A stretch of DNA of 25,834 bases from Actinomycetota bacterium (GCA_030838265.1 JAUTXA010000292.1:1-25834), one strand, 5' to 3'. Shown: positions 7,961 through 16,546, numbered from the stretch's first letter. Notes: a model not told the origin generated them from the sequence alone. Program-made: numbers and translations.

Positions 7961-8115
7961 ACCCCGACGAGGCGCGCCTCCGGCTCGGGGTCCTCGGCCT
8001 GGTCGTCGTCTCGCTCTTCGCCGCCCTCCTGAGCCGGCTCTGGTACCTCCAGGTCATCGACTCGCCCAACCTCCAGCACCTGGCCGTGCTCAACCAGGTC
8101 CGCGACGTGCAGTAG
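7957..8115 (+). pseudogene. mrdA: N-terminal piece of PBP2 (mrdA), ended by an in-frame TAG
   Basis: GTG 7957 overlaps the mreD stop as GTGA and opens the expected PBP2 N-terminus: a short cytoplasmic tail, a membrane helix (LRLGVLGLVVVSLFAALL) and SRLWYLQVIDSPNLQHLAVLNQVRDVQ. Codon 53 is TAG (8113-8115, context CAG TAG CAG). The very same frame continues with APRGRILDRQGRVLVDN, the normal PBP2 continuation. The gene is thus whole apart from one stop codon. TAG ends many other genes here, so it is read as stop in this organism. Sequencing or assembly error, a real nonsense mutation, or read-through are all possible. Confidence 0.8.
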
Positions 8116-8154
8116 CAGGCACCCCGGGGCCGCATCCTTGATCGCCAGGGCCGG

Positions 8155-9858
8155 GTGCTGGTCGACAATCGCTTCGCCATCGTGGTGACCCTGAGCCGCA
8201 CCGACGCCAAGGCCCATCCCGAGACCGTCACCCGGCTGGCCGCCCTCCTCAACGAGAAGGAGGACGACGTCCGCCTTCGCCTCGCCGACGCGAGGTTCTC
8301 GCCCTATCGCCCCGTCCCCATCGCCGATGACGTGAGCAAGGACATCGCCACCCACATCCGCGAGCACCAGGATGACTTCCCCGGCGTCGAGGTCCACGAG
8401 CTGGCCCAGCGGGTGTACCCCAACGGCAACCTGGCTGCCCATCTGCTGGGGTACGTGGCCGAGGCCAACCGCCAGGAGATCGACTCGCACCGGGCTCAGC
8501 ACTACCAGGACGGCGACGACATCGGGAAGCTCGGCGTCGAGAAGTCGTTCGAGCAGTACCTGCGGGGCACCCCCGGCGTCACCAAGCTCGAGGTCGACTC
8601 GCAGGGTCGAGTGCTGCGCACCCTCAACCGCATCGACCCCGTCCAGGGCCATGACGTGCAGCTCACCATCGACCTCGACGTGCAGAAGCTGGCCGAGGAC
8701 TCCCTGGCCAAGGGCCTGGCCGCGGCGCGCGCCACCCACGATCGCAACACCAAGAAGAACTTCGTGGCCCCGGCCGGGTCGGCCGTCGTGCTCGACCCGA
8801 CGGACGGCTCCGTCCTGGCCCTGGCCTCGAACCCCACCTACGACCCGACGCTGTTCATCAACGGCATCAAGCCCGATGCCTTCAAGGCCCTGCAAGACCC
8901 CGCCGGCCACTTCCCGCTCAACGATCGCGCCATGGCCGGCCTCTACTCGCCGGGCTCGACCTTCAAGCTGGCCACGGCCTTGGCCGCCCTCCGCAAGGGC
9001 ATCATCGCCGGCAACACCACCTTCAACGACACCGGCAGCTTCACCGTCGGCAACCGCACCTTCAAGAACGCGGGCGGGGTGCGCTTCGGCCGGGTCAACG
9101 TGACGCGGGCCCTCACCGTGTCGAGCGACGTGTTCTTCTACACCCTGGGCGCCAGCTTCTGGGAGCAGCGTTCGGCCTACGGGCCCACGGCCATCCAGGA
9201 CTCGGCTCGCGACCTCGGGCTGGGACAGGCGACCGGGATCGATTTGCCCGGCGAGGCCGTCGGCCGCGTCCCCGACCCCGAGACGCGCAAGAAGCTGCAC
9301 AACGACAACCCCAAGGCCTTCCCCAACGGCGGCTGGTTCGCCGGCGACAACGTGAACCTCGCCATCGGTCAGGGCGAGATGGCGGTGACCCCGTTGCAGC
9401 TGGCCAATGCCTATGCCTCGTTCGCCAACGGCGGCAAGGTCTTCCAGCCTCGCATCGCGGCCCAGGTGCTGAACGCCCAAGGCAAGCCCATGATCAAGTT
9501 CCAGTCGACGCAGATCCGCACCATCGACATCTCGCCTGCCATCCGCAGCGAGATCCTGCAAGGCCTCGAGGGCGTCACCACCGACCCCAAGGGCACGGCC
9601 ACGGGAGCCTTCGCCGGCTTCCCGTCGAGCCAGTTCCATGTGGCGGGCAAGACGGGGACGGCCCAGGTCTTCGGCAAGCAGGACACCGCCCTGTTCGCCT
9701 CGTTCGGGCCGGCCGAGGCCCCCAAGTTCGCCATGGCCGTGATCATGGAGGAGTCGGGTTTCGGTGGCTCGGCCGCCGCGCCCGTGAGCCGCCGAATCTG
9801 GGAGGGGCTGTCGGGCCATCCCCCGGGCGAGGTCAGCCTGGCCGGAGCTCGGGACTGA
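8155..9858 (+). CDS. mrdA: Penicillin-binding protein 2, body after the in-frame TAG
   Basis: Transpeptidase that cross-links new peptidoglycan during elongation with RodA. GTG 8155 is the first start codon after the in-frame TAG at 8113; as written this 567-aa product lacks the membrane anchor. Numbered from GTG 7957 the intact protein would be about 633 residues. The pedestal domain is followed by the transpeptidase with SxxK motif STFK (S334, K337), SSD (389-391) and KTGT (K565). All catalytic residues are present, so the enzyme domain is under constraint. Its TGA overlaps the rodA ATG (TGATG). Whether this part is made alone or as one chain with 7957-8112 cannot be decided here. Confidence 0.9.
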   Translation: MLVDNRFAIVVTLSRTDAKAHPETVTRLAALLNEKEDDVRLRLADARFSPYRPVPIADDVSKDIATHIREHQDDFPGVEVHELAQRVYPNGNLAAHLLGYVAEANRQEIDSHRAQHYQDGDDIGKLGVEKSFEQYLRGTPGVTKLEVDSQGRVLRTLNRIDPVQGHDVQLTIDLDVQKLAEDSLAKGLAAARATHDRNTKKNFVAPAGSAVVLDPTDGSVLALASNPTYDPTLFINGIKPDAFKALQDPAGHFPLNDRAMAGLYSPGSTFKLATALAALRKGIIAGNTTFNDTGSFTVGNRTFKNAGGVRFGRVNVTRALTVSSDVFFYTLGASFWEQRSAYGPTAIQDSARDLGLGQATGIDLPGEAVGRVPDPETRKKLHNDNPKAFPNGGWFAGDNVNLAIGQGEMAVTPLQLANAYASFANGGKVFQPRIAAQVLNAQGKPMIKFQSTQIRTIDISPAIRSEILQGLEGVTTDPKGTATGAFAGFPSSQFHVAGKTGTAQVFGKQDTALFASFGPAEAPKFAMAVIMEESGFGGSAAAPVSRRIWEGLSGHPPGEVSLAGARD

Positions 9859-11012
9859 TGGCCACCGCTGCCGTCCCCCGTCGCCAGGCCATCGCCACCC
9901 GGCGCGACAGCGCCGCCCCCTTCCGCCATCTCGATCTGTCGCTGATCGCCGCCGTGCTGTCGATCGCGGCCCTCGGCGCCTTGATGGTGTATTCGGCGAC
10001 CGAGCACCGTCTGGCCGCCGAGCACGTGGCCAAGACCTACTACCTCAAGCGCCAGGTCATGTTCATCGGCATCGGGGCCGCGCTCATGGCCCTCACCGCC
10101 CTCGTCGACTACCGGAACTGGCGGGGGCTGGGGCTGATGATCCTCGGCGTCGTGGTCCTTCCGCTGCTCTTGGTGCTGTCGCCCGTCGGTTCGAGCACCC
10201 GTGGCTCGCAGGCCTGGTTCCAGCTGGGGTCGTTCCAGCTGCAGCCCTCGGAGTTCGCCAAGGTCGGGCTCATCGTCTTCGTGGCCTCGTACTGCGCGGT
10301 GTTCCGGGGCGAGCTCGACGCCCGCCGCCTGGCCACCGTCCTGGGCCTGGCCGCCATACCGATGGCGTTGATCTACAAGCAGCCCGACCTCGGGACGGCC
10401 CTTGTCTTCGTGGCCATCCTGATGGGGATGCTGCTGGTGGCGGGGGCCCGTCCTCGGCACATGGCGGCCCTGACCCTCGTCGGCATCCTTGGGGTGGTGG
10501 GTGTGGTGCACCTCGGGGTGCTCAAGGCCTACCAGCGCGACCGCCTCACCGCCTTCCTCGACCCCAAGAACGACAGCCAGCGGGCGGCCTACAACCTCAA
10601 CCAGTCGAAGGTCGCCATCGCCAATGGGGGGATCACCGGCAAGGGCCTGTTCAAGGGGACGCAGACCAACCTCTCCTACGTCCCCGAGCAGAACACCGAC
10701 TTCATCTTCACCGTGGTGGGCGAGGAGCTGGGGCTGGTGGGCTCGGCCGCCCTGTTGATGCTCTTCGCCATCGTGGTGTGGCGGACGTGGCGATCCGCGG
10801 CCCTGGCCAAGGACCTGTTCGGGACGCTCATCTGCGTGGGCGTGCTCTCGATGCTGGTCTTCCAGATCTTCGAGAACGTGGGGATGACGATGGGCATCAT
10901 GCCGATCACCGGCATCCCCCTGCCCTTCGTCTCGTACGGCGGGTCGTCGACCCTGGCCTCGTTCCTCGCCATGGGCCTCGTCCTCAACGTCCACAGCCGC
11001 CGCTTCGCCTGA
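9858..11012 (+). CDS. rodA: SEDS peptidoglycan glycosyltransferase RodA
   Basis: Polytopic membrane enzyme that polymerises lipid II into glycan strands in partnership with PBP2. It is 384 aa with about ten hydrophobic helices. SEDS hallmarks are FQLQPSEFAKVG, KQPDLGTA, PEQNTDFIFTVVGEELG and IPLPFVSYGGSS. The call is RodA rather than FtsW because of its place directly after mreBCD and PBP2. ATG 9858 overlaps the PBP2 stop. It is the last gene of the operon, followed by a hairpin at 11056. Confidence 0.95.
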   Translation: MATAAVPRRQAIATRRDSAAPFRHLDLSLIAAVLSIAALGALMVYSATEHRLAAEHVAKTYYLKRQVMFIGIGAALMALTALVDYRNWRGLGLMILGVVVLPLLLVLSPVGSSTRGSQAWFQLGSFQLQPSEFAKVGLIVFVASYCAVFRGELDARRLATVLGLAAIPMALIYKQPDLGTALVFVAILMGMLLVAGARPRHMAALTLVGILGVVGVVHLGVLKAYQRDRLTAFLDPKNDSQRAAYNLNQSKVAIANGGITGKGLFKGTQTNLSYVPEQNTDFIFTVVGEELGLVGSAALLMLFAIVVWRTWRSAALAKDLFGTLICVGVLSMLVFQIFENVGMTMGIMPITGIPLPFVSYGGSSTLASFLAMGLVLNVHSRRFA

Positions 11013-11055
11013 CCCCGACCCCGACCCTCCACCCCTCATCCCTCTTTTCTTTGCT

Positions 11056-11102
11056 AACTGGCGCGGAAACCGACGTGTTTTCGGTCGATTTCCGCGCCAG
11101 TT
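11056..11102. terminator. Hairpin between converging rodA and the lipoprotein gene
   Basis: Perfect 14-base arms (AACTGGCGCGGAAA at 11056-11069 and its complement at 11089-11102) enclose a 19-base loop that can itself pair CCGA with TCGG. Three further outer base pairs form beyond one mismatch. The site lies 43 bases after the rodA stop and 47 bases beyond the stop of the minus-strand gene, so it can serve as a bidirectional terminator. There is no strong T-tract on either side. Confidence 0.6.
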
Positions 11103-11149
11103 TGCACAACGCAGCGAAGGAAAGAGGCACGTGGCGGTCAGGGCCGCGA

Positions 11150-11824
11150 TCAGTCGGCGGAGAAGTCGCCCTTCGAGGGGATGACGGGGGGATTGGCGCC
11201 GATGACGACGGCGATCTCTCGCTGGGCCGACAGCAAGATGTCCTTGGCTCCCTTGAGGGGACGGAGGGCGCCATCGACGTAGACGACGATGGCCTTGTCG
11301 GGGAGGCAGAACTCGCCCACGCACGTGTCGGTGAGCTTGACGTCCCACTCGCCGAAGAGCTGGCCGAGGGTGTGGTCGACGTCGGTGGGGGACTCGGTGT
11401 GCAGGACCCCGGAGTTGCCATGGGTGTGCAGGGGCGAGATGCACGGGTTGGCACAGGCCTTGGTGATGCCGCCGTAGGCCTTGCCGATGGGCGGGTCGGG
11501 GAAGACGTGGACGCCGGGCTCGTCGATGGCGATGCCGATGCCGGCGGGCACGACCGTGTGCTCGCCGTCGATGAACACGTCGAGGTGGGCGTGGACGTGG
11601 TGCTGCAGGGTCTCGAAGTGGCCCACGGTGATGGCCACGGCCTGGGCCAGGCCCACGACCTTGGCCGACGCCGGCGCCGGCCAGTGGACCTTGTCTCCCG
11701 CCTTCACCGGGGTGGCCTTGCCCGACCCCTTGGTCGTCGGGGTGGCGGTCGACGACTTCTTCCCGCAGCCGGCCACCACCAGAGCCAGGCACACCACGAC
11801 CATCCCCAGCGTCCGGCGCGTCAT
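11150..11824 (-). CDS. His-rich secreted lipoprotein, unknown function
   Basis: ATG 11824 gives a signal peptide TRRTLGMVVVCLALVVAGC with a lipobox Cys, followed by a Ser/Thr/Lys linker. The upstream GTG at 11863 would add an implausible Pro-rich lead. The mature part carries clustered histidines: HFETLQHHVHAHLDVFIDG, SPLHTHGNSGVLHTESP and DHTLGQLFGEWD, plus Cys pairs CANPC and TCVGEFC. Proteins with an LHTH..G.(I/L)H.ESP core occur in actinobacteria and archaea as uncharacterised exported proteins; metal binding is inferred from the histidines only. It is transcribed away from the radical SAM gene, from a 70-base divergent promoter region. Confidence 0.85.
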   Translation of the reverse strand: MTRRTLGMVVVCLALVVAGCGKKSSTATPTTKGSGKATPVKAGDKVHWPAPASAKVVGLAQAVAITVGHFETLQHHVHAHLDVFIDGEHTVVPAGIGIAIDEPGVHVFPDPPIGKAYGGITKACANPCISPLHTHGNSGVLHTESPTDVDHTLGQLFGEWDVKLTDTCVGEFCLPDKAIVVYVDGALRPLKGAKDILLSAQREIAVVIGANPPVIPSKGDFSAD

Positions 11825-11832
11825 GGCCCGGC

Positions 11833-11838
11833 AGGGTA
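11833..11838 (-). promoter_or_regulatory. -10-like box TACCCT for the leaderless lipoprotein gene
   Basis: On the minus strand TACCCT ends 8 bases before ATG 11824, with no Shine-Dalgarno between. The geometry is the same as at ndk. Confidence 0.45.
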
Positions 11839-11878
11839 GTGGCGCAGGCACGGGTGAGGGCATTCACAAGGGGGCGAG

Positions 11879-11884
11879 TACACT
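11879..11884 (+). promoter_or_regulatory. -10-like box TACACT for the radical SAM gene
   Basis: TACACT ends 10 bases before ATG 11895. It is divergent from the lipoprotein promoter about 40 bases away, so the two may share regulation. Confidence 0.4.
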
Positions 11885-11894
11885 CGGCGGGCAA

Positions 11895-13844
11895 ATGAGT
11901 TCTGTTTGGCCCCGGATCGAGCCGCTCCTGGCCAAGGTGCAGAAGCCGGCCCGCTACATCGGGTGCGAAGACGGGATGCAGACGCCATCCCATGCTCCTG
12001 ACCAGGTCGCCTGGCTTCTGGTCTACCCCGACACCTATGAGATCGGCCTGCCCAACCAGGGCTTGCAGATCCTCTACGAGATCCTCAATGAGCGCGACGG
12101 CACGGCGGCCGAGCGGGCCTATGCCCCCTGGACCGATATGGAGGCCCAGATGCGGGCCGCCCGCGTCCCCCTCTTCAGCGTCGACACCCACCGCCCGGCG
12201 GGCGAGTTCGACCTGGTCGCCTTCAACCTCAGCGCCGAGCTCGTCTTCACCAACCTCCTGAACTGCCTCGACCTGGCCGGCATCCCGGTGCGGGCGGCCG
12301 AGCGGGGCCCCGAGCACCCCCTCGTGGTGGCCGGCGGGCACTGCACCTTCAACCCCGAGCCCCTCGCCGACTTCGTCGACCTGTTCGCCATCGGCGACGG
12401 TGAGGAGGTCGTCAGCGACATCACCGAGGTCGTCCGCCAGTGGAAGGCCAGCGGGCGCACGCCGGGCTCGCGCCAAGGCGTCCTCCGCGAGCTGAGCCAC
12501 GTCCCCGGCGTCTACGTCCCGTCGATGTACGACGTGGCCTACGACGGCGACCGGTTGATCGCGGTCACCCCCAAGTACGCCGACGTCCCCGAGCGGGTCG
12601 AGAAGCGCACCATCGCCGACCTGGGCGCCTGGCCCTACCCGCGCCAGCAGCTCGTCCCCATGACCGAGGTCGTGCACGACCGCCTAAACGTTGAGATCTT
12701 CCGGGGCTGCACCCGGGGCTGCCGGTTCTGCCAGGCCGGGATGATCACCCGCCCCGTGCGGGAGCGTCCGGCCGACCAGGTCCGCACCATGGTCAGCGAG
12801 GGCCTCAAGCGGACGGGCTACGACGAGGTCAGCCTCACCTCGCTCAGCAGTGCCGACTACTCGGCCATCGAGTCGACGGTCACCGGCATCATCAACGACC
12901 CCATGTGCGGCGGGCAGGTCGGGGTCAGCCTGCCCAGCCTGCGCGTCGACGCCTACACGGTGGGCATCGCATCGGAGATCGCCAAGGTCCGCCGCACCGG
13001 CCTCACCTTCGCCCCCGAGGCCGGCACGTGGCGGATGCGCCAGGTCATCAACAAGCTCATCAGCGAGGACGACCTCTACGGCGCCGTGCAGTCCGCCTTC
13101 TCGCAAGGCTGGAACCGGGTGAAGCTCTACTTCCTCACCGGCCTCCCCACCGAGAACGACGAGGACACCCTCGGCATCGCCGATCTGGCCCGCCGCTGCG
13201 TCAGCGTGGGCAAGGAGTTCGCGGGCAACCGGGTCACCGTCGCCACGTCGGTGGGCGGCTTCGTCCCCAAGCCCCAGACACCGTTCCAGTGGTTCGGCCA
13301 GAACACCAGCGTCGAGCTGCAGCGCAAGATCAACCTGCTGCGCGACGCCACCCGCAAGGACAAGGGCGTCGCCCTCAAGTGGCACGACCCCAAGGCCACC
13401 CTGGCCGAGGGCATCGCCAGCCGGGGCGACCGCCGCATCGGCGCCGTGATCGAAGACGTGTGGCGCAACGGTGGCACCTTCCAGGAGTGGTCCGAGCACT
13501 TCAACCTGTCGCTCTGGGAAGACGCCATGGCTCGCCACGGCCTGTCGATCGATTGGTACGTGCACCGCCACCGCACCGAGGACGAGATCCTGCCTTGGGA
13601 CCACGTCTCGGCCGGCCTGCACAAGGACTTCCTCTGGATGGACTGGCTCGACGCCCTGAACGAGTCGGGCATCCCCGATTGCCGTTGGACCCCGTGTTAC
13701 GACTGCGGGGCATGCACCGGCTACGGCATCGAGCATGTCGTGGCCTCGAACCGTCCCCCGGCCGGCGGCAGCCAGGGGACAGGGCAAGACCTCAGCCGGG
13801 GCGGCGACGTCCCGGTCGTGATCCTCAGCGGGCGGCCGGCATGA
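11895..13844 (+). CDS. TIGR03960-type B12-binding-like radical SAM protein
   Basis: 649 aa from ATG 11895 (MSSVWPRIEPLL); the frame is open upstream but that part overlaps the divergent lipoprotein gene. The N-terminal half resembles a B12-binding-like domain (WLLVYPDTYEIGLPNQGLQ). The radical SAM cluster motif is FRGCTRGCRFC, with C272, C276 and C279 binding the 4Fe-4S cluster. Later segments LTFAPEAGTWRMRQVINK and VKLYFLTGLPTE fit the family, and a C-terminal C..C..C cluster (CYDCGACTGYG) may bind a second metal. The reaction is not established. It is always seen next to the DUF2344 gene, and here the two overlap by ATGA. Conservation beside rne in actinobacteria suggests an RNA-related modification, which is inference. 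Confidence 0.92.
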   Translation: MSSVWPRIEPLLAKVQKPARYIGCEDGMQTPSHAPDQVAWLLVYPDTYEIGLPNQGLQILYEILNERDGTAAERAYAPWTDMEAQMRAARVPLFSVDTHRPAGEFDLVAFNLSAELVFTNLLNCLDLAGIPVRAAERGPEHPLVVAGGHCTFNPEPLADFVDLFAIGDGEEVVSDITEVVRQWKASGRTPGSRQGVLRELSHVPGVYVPSMYDVAYDGDRLIAVTPKYADVPERVEKRTIADLGAWPYPRQQLVPMTEVVHDRLNVEIFRGCTRGCRFCQAGMITRPVRERPADQVRTMVSEGLKRTGYDEVSLTSLSSADYSAIESTVTGIINDPMCGGQVGVSLPSLRVDAYTVGIASEIAKVRRTGLTFAPEAGTWRMRQVINKLISEDDLYGAVQSAFSQGWNRVKLYFLTGLPTENDEDTLGIADLARRCVSVGKEFAGNRVTVATSVGGFVPKPQTPFQWFGQNTSVELQRKINLLRDATRKDKGVALKWHDPKATLAEGIASRGDRRIGAVIEDVWRNGGTFQEWSEHFNLSLWEDAMARHGLSIDWYVHRHRTEDEILPWDHVSAGLHKDFLWMDWLDALNESGIPDCRWTPCYDCGACTGYGIEHVVASNRPPAGGSQGTGQDLSRGGDVPVVILSGRPA

Positions 13845-14563
13845 GGGCCCGCCTGCGCTACACCAAGTTGGGCAAGATCCGCTTCACCAGTCACCGAGAC
13901 CTGGCCCGCATGTGGGAGCGAGCCTTCCGTCGCATCAACCTGCCGCTGGCCTACAGCCAGGGGTTCTCCCCACGTCCCAAGGTGAGCTTCGGGCTCGCCC
14001 TCCCAACCGGCCACGAGTCAGTGGCCGAGTACCTCGACGTCGACCTCGACCCTGACAAGGCCGCGGGCACCGACATCGATCTGTTGCCGGCCCGCCTCAC
14101 GCCGGCGCTGCCCGTCGGGGTTGACGTCCTCGCCGCCGCAGCTCTCGACGACCACGCCCCGTCCCTGCAGCACGAGGTCACCTCGTGCACATGGGAGATC
14201 GTCTGCCACCCCGGTTCCGCCGGCGAGCTCACTGAGCTCGTCGCCCGGGCTCTGGCTGCCGAATCGCTCGTCGTCACCCGTGAGCGCAAGGGGCAGGAGG
14301 TCACCGACGACCTCCGGCCCGCCCTGCTGTCCGTCGATGTCCTCGGCCCGGTCGAGGGCGGAGTCCTGCTCACCGCCGAGCTCGCCACCCAACCCCGTGG
14401 TGTGCGACCGGCCGAGCTGCTCCGAGCCCTGGCGCCCGGCCTCGAGGAGATCTCGGCCCGCAGAACACACCAATGGATTCAGCGCGACGGCGCGCGGGAC
14501 GAGCCTCTCGTCCTCGACGCACCGGACGCGCCGCATGCGCTCCTCGTGGAGCGTGTGTCATGA
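13841..14563 (+). CDS. TIGR03936 / DUF2344 partner of the radical SAM protein
   Basis: 240 aa. ATG 13841 overlaps the preceding TGA (ATGA), giving tight coupling. The N-terminus RLRYTKLGKIRFTSHRDLAR and the segment LPLAYSQGFSPRPKVSFG are the family signature. In some bacteria this domain is fused to the radical SAM protein, so the two probably act together. No catalytic motif is recognised. It ends 15 bases before the RNase gene. Confidence 0.9.
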   Translation: MRARLRYTKLGKIRFTSHRDLARMWERAFRRINLPLAYSQGFSPRPKVSFGLALPTGHESVAEYLDVDLDPDKAAGTDIDLLPARLTPALPVGVDVLAAAALDDHAPSLQHEVTSCTWEIVCHPGSAGELTELVARALAAESLVVTRERKGQEVTDDLRPALLSVDVLGPVEGGVLLTAELATQPRGVRPAELLRALAPGLEEISARRTHQWIQRDGARDEPLVLDAPDAPHALLVERVS

Positions 14564-14578
14564 GAAGGGAACACCCCG

Positions 14579-16531
14579 ATGTCCGACCCGTCGACCGACC
14601 GCCCGGCCAGCGAACCGGCCCGAGAGCCCAGGCCTGAGCCCCAGGCCCGGCCTCGCACCTCCGAGCCAGGCAGCAGCACCGAGAACAGCAGCAGCGACCA
14701 GCCTTCGGGCCGGGCCGCCAACGGCGACCGTCCGCCCGGCGGTAACCGCCGCCGGCGCGGGTCGCGTGGTGGACGGGGCCGCGGCTCCGGTACCGGCAAC
14801 CGCTCGCAGAGCGGCGGCGGCAACGGCGGCAACGGCGGCGGCGGCGATGACGCCGCCGCTCGCCGGCCTGACGTCATGCCGGATCCGCCGTGGGAGGGCC
14901 GCCCCTCACCCGAGGCGGCCGAGCGGGCCGAGGTGCCCTACAAGCCCAAGATCGGCGACACCCGTCCCGCGCCGGGCGGACGCGCCGGTGGCCCCCCAGG
15001 TGGCGGCGGCGGGGGAGGCGGCCCACGTCCCCGCGGTGACGGCGGTGGCGACGACGCCAGCCGGGGCGACGGGGGCGGCAAGCGCCGTCGTCGCCGGGGC
15101 GGTCGCGGTCGTAGCCGCAGCGGTGGTGGCGGTGGTGGCGGAGGTGGCGGGGAGCGCCGTCCCGTCGAAGCCCTCGTCGGCGATGCCGCCGACCTCGACG
15201 AGGAGCTGCTGGCCCGTCGTCAGGGCCGCGAGCGCAAGGGACGCCCGGTCGGCCGCTACCAGATGGCCGTCCACGTGCACCAGAACACCACCCAGATCGC
15301 GGTCCTCGAGGGACGGGCCCTGATCGAGCACTACGTCTCGCGCCCCCAAGACGACGCCACCCAGATCGACGGCAACATCTACCTCGGTCGCGTGCAGAAC
15401 GTGCTGCCCGGCATGGAGGCCGCCTTCATCGACATCGGCACCCCGAAGAACGCCGTGCTGTACCGGGGCGACGTGCGCTTCGACAAGGAGGACGTCGAGG
15501 GGGGCAGCACCAGCTCGAGCTCGGGTGGCGATGCCCGCATCGAGCAGCTCCTCCGGGCCGGGCAGACCATCGTGTGCCAGGTCACCAAGAACCCCATCGG
15601 GACCAAGGGGGCCCGCCACACGCAGGAGGTCTCCCTCCCCGGGCGGTTCTGCGTCCTCATCCCCAACAGCTCGACCTATGGCATCTCGAAGCGTCTGACC
15701 GACGACGAGCGCAAGCGCCTCCGCCGGGTGCTCGACGACGTGAAGCCGGCCGAGCACGGCATCATCGTGCGCACCGCGGCCGAGGGCGCCACGACTGACG
15801 AGCTGCGACGCGACGTCATCCGCCTCGTCAAGCAGTGGGACGCCATCGATGCCCTGGCCAAGCGGTCGCGGGTGCCGGCGCTGCTCTACCGCGAGCCCGA
15901 CATGGCCGTCCGTGTCATCCGCGAGGAGTTCAACAAGGACTACCGCAGCGTCGTCATCGACGACCACGCCATCTACGAGGAGGTGCGCGACTACGTCGGC
16001 AGCATCACCCCCGAGCTGGCCGACCGGGTCGAGTTCTACGACACCTCGGTCGAGCCGCTGCCCGTCTACGAGCGCTTCCACGTGCACGAGCAGCTGCACA
16101 AGGCGCTCGACCGCAAGGTGTGGCTGCCCTCGGGCGGGTCGCTCATCATCGAGCGCACCGAGGCCCTCACCGTCGTCGACGTCAACACCGGCAAGAACGT
16201 GGGCAAGTCGAACCTCGAGGAGACCGTCTTCCGCAACAACCTCGAGGCGGCCGAGGAGATCGCCCGCCAGCTGCGACTGCGCGACATCGGCGGCATCATC
16301 GTCATCGACTTCATCGACATGGAGATTCGCCGCAACCGCGACGAGGTCATCAAGGCCTTCCGCGAGGCTCTGGCCCGGGACAAGACCCGCACCCAGGTCT
16401 TCGACATCTCCGAGCTCGGCCTGGTCGAGATGACCCGCAAGCGCATCTCCGAGGGCCTCGTCGAGTCCTTCTCCGACACCTGCCCCACCTGCGACGGCCG
16501 CGGCATCATCATCGACGAGCAGCTCCTCTAG
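14579..16531 (+). CDS. rne: Ribonuclease E/G with a Gly/Arg-rich N-terminal extension
   Basis: Endoribonuclease for rRNA maturation and mRNA decay; 650 aa. ATG 14579 follows AGAAGGGA with about nine bases spacing. Residues 1 to about 225 are low complexity: Pro/Ser/Glu, then RRRRGSRGGRGRG and runs of glycine. An S1 domain follows (VHVHQNTTQIAVLEG, NIYLGRVQNVLPGMEAAFIDIG). The catalytic DNase-I-like part has VVDVNTGKNVGKSN with D534 and N536, and VIDFIDME with D577; the 43-residue spacing equals that of E. coli D303-D346. The Zn-link CPTC is at 635-638, near the C-terminus. The protein lacks the long C-terminal degradosome scaffold of E. coli; disorder sits in front instead, as known in actinobacterial enzymes. 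Confidence 0.95.
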   Translation: MSDPSTDRPASEPAREPRPEPQARPRTSEPGSSTENSSSDQPSGRAANGDRPPGGNRRRRGSRGGRGRGSGTGNRSQSGGGNGGNGGGGDDAAARRPDVMPDPPWEGRPSPEAAERAEVPYKPKIGDTRPAPGGRAGGPPGGGGGGGGPRPRGDGGGDDASRGDGGGKRRRRRGGRGRSRSGGGGGGGGGGERRPVEALVGDAADLDEELLARRQGRERKGRPVGRYQMAVHVHQNTTQIAVLEGRALIEHYVSRPQDDATQIDGNIYLGRVQNVLPGMEAAFIDIGTPKNAVLYRGDVRFDKEDVEGGSTSSSSGGDARIEQLLRAGQTIVCQVTKNPIGTKGARHTQEVSLPGRFCVLIPNSSTYGISKRLTDDERKRLRRVLDDVKPAEHGIIVRTAAEGATTDELRRDVIRLVKQWDAIDALAKRSRVPALLYREPDMAVRVIREEFNKDYRSVVIDDHAIYEEVRDYVGSITPELADRVEFYDTSVEPLPVYERFHVHEQLHKALDRKVWLPSGGSLIIERTEALTVVDVNTGKNVGKSNLEETVFRNNLEAAEEIARQLRLRDIGGIIVIDFIDMEIRRNRDEVIKAFREALARDKTRTQVFDISELGLVEMTRKRISEGLVESFSDTCPTCDGRGIIIDEQLL

Positions 16532-16546
16532 GTCGCGCCGCTGCTG

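Noticed and set aside
8113..8115. Reassignment of TAG to an amino acid
   Set aside because: TAG is the normal terminator of clpX, the Lys/Ala-rich gene, ndk, rne, rplU and rpmA in this window, so a code change does not explain the PBP2 codon.
9411..12677. 1088-codon open frame on the minus strand
   Set aside because: It is antisense to PBP2, rodA and the radical SAM gene, crosses the lipoprotein gene in another frame, and reads as low-complexity Gly/Asp/Arg sequence. It is a by-product of high third-position GC.
14744..15150. Tandem repeat array or CRISPR-like region
   Set aside because: The repetition is coding sequence for glycine and arginine within RNase E/G, without fixed repeat units or spacers.
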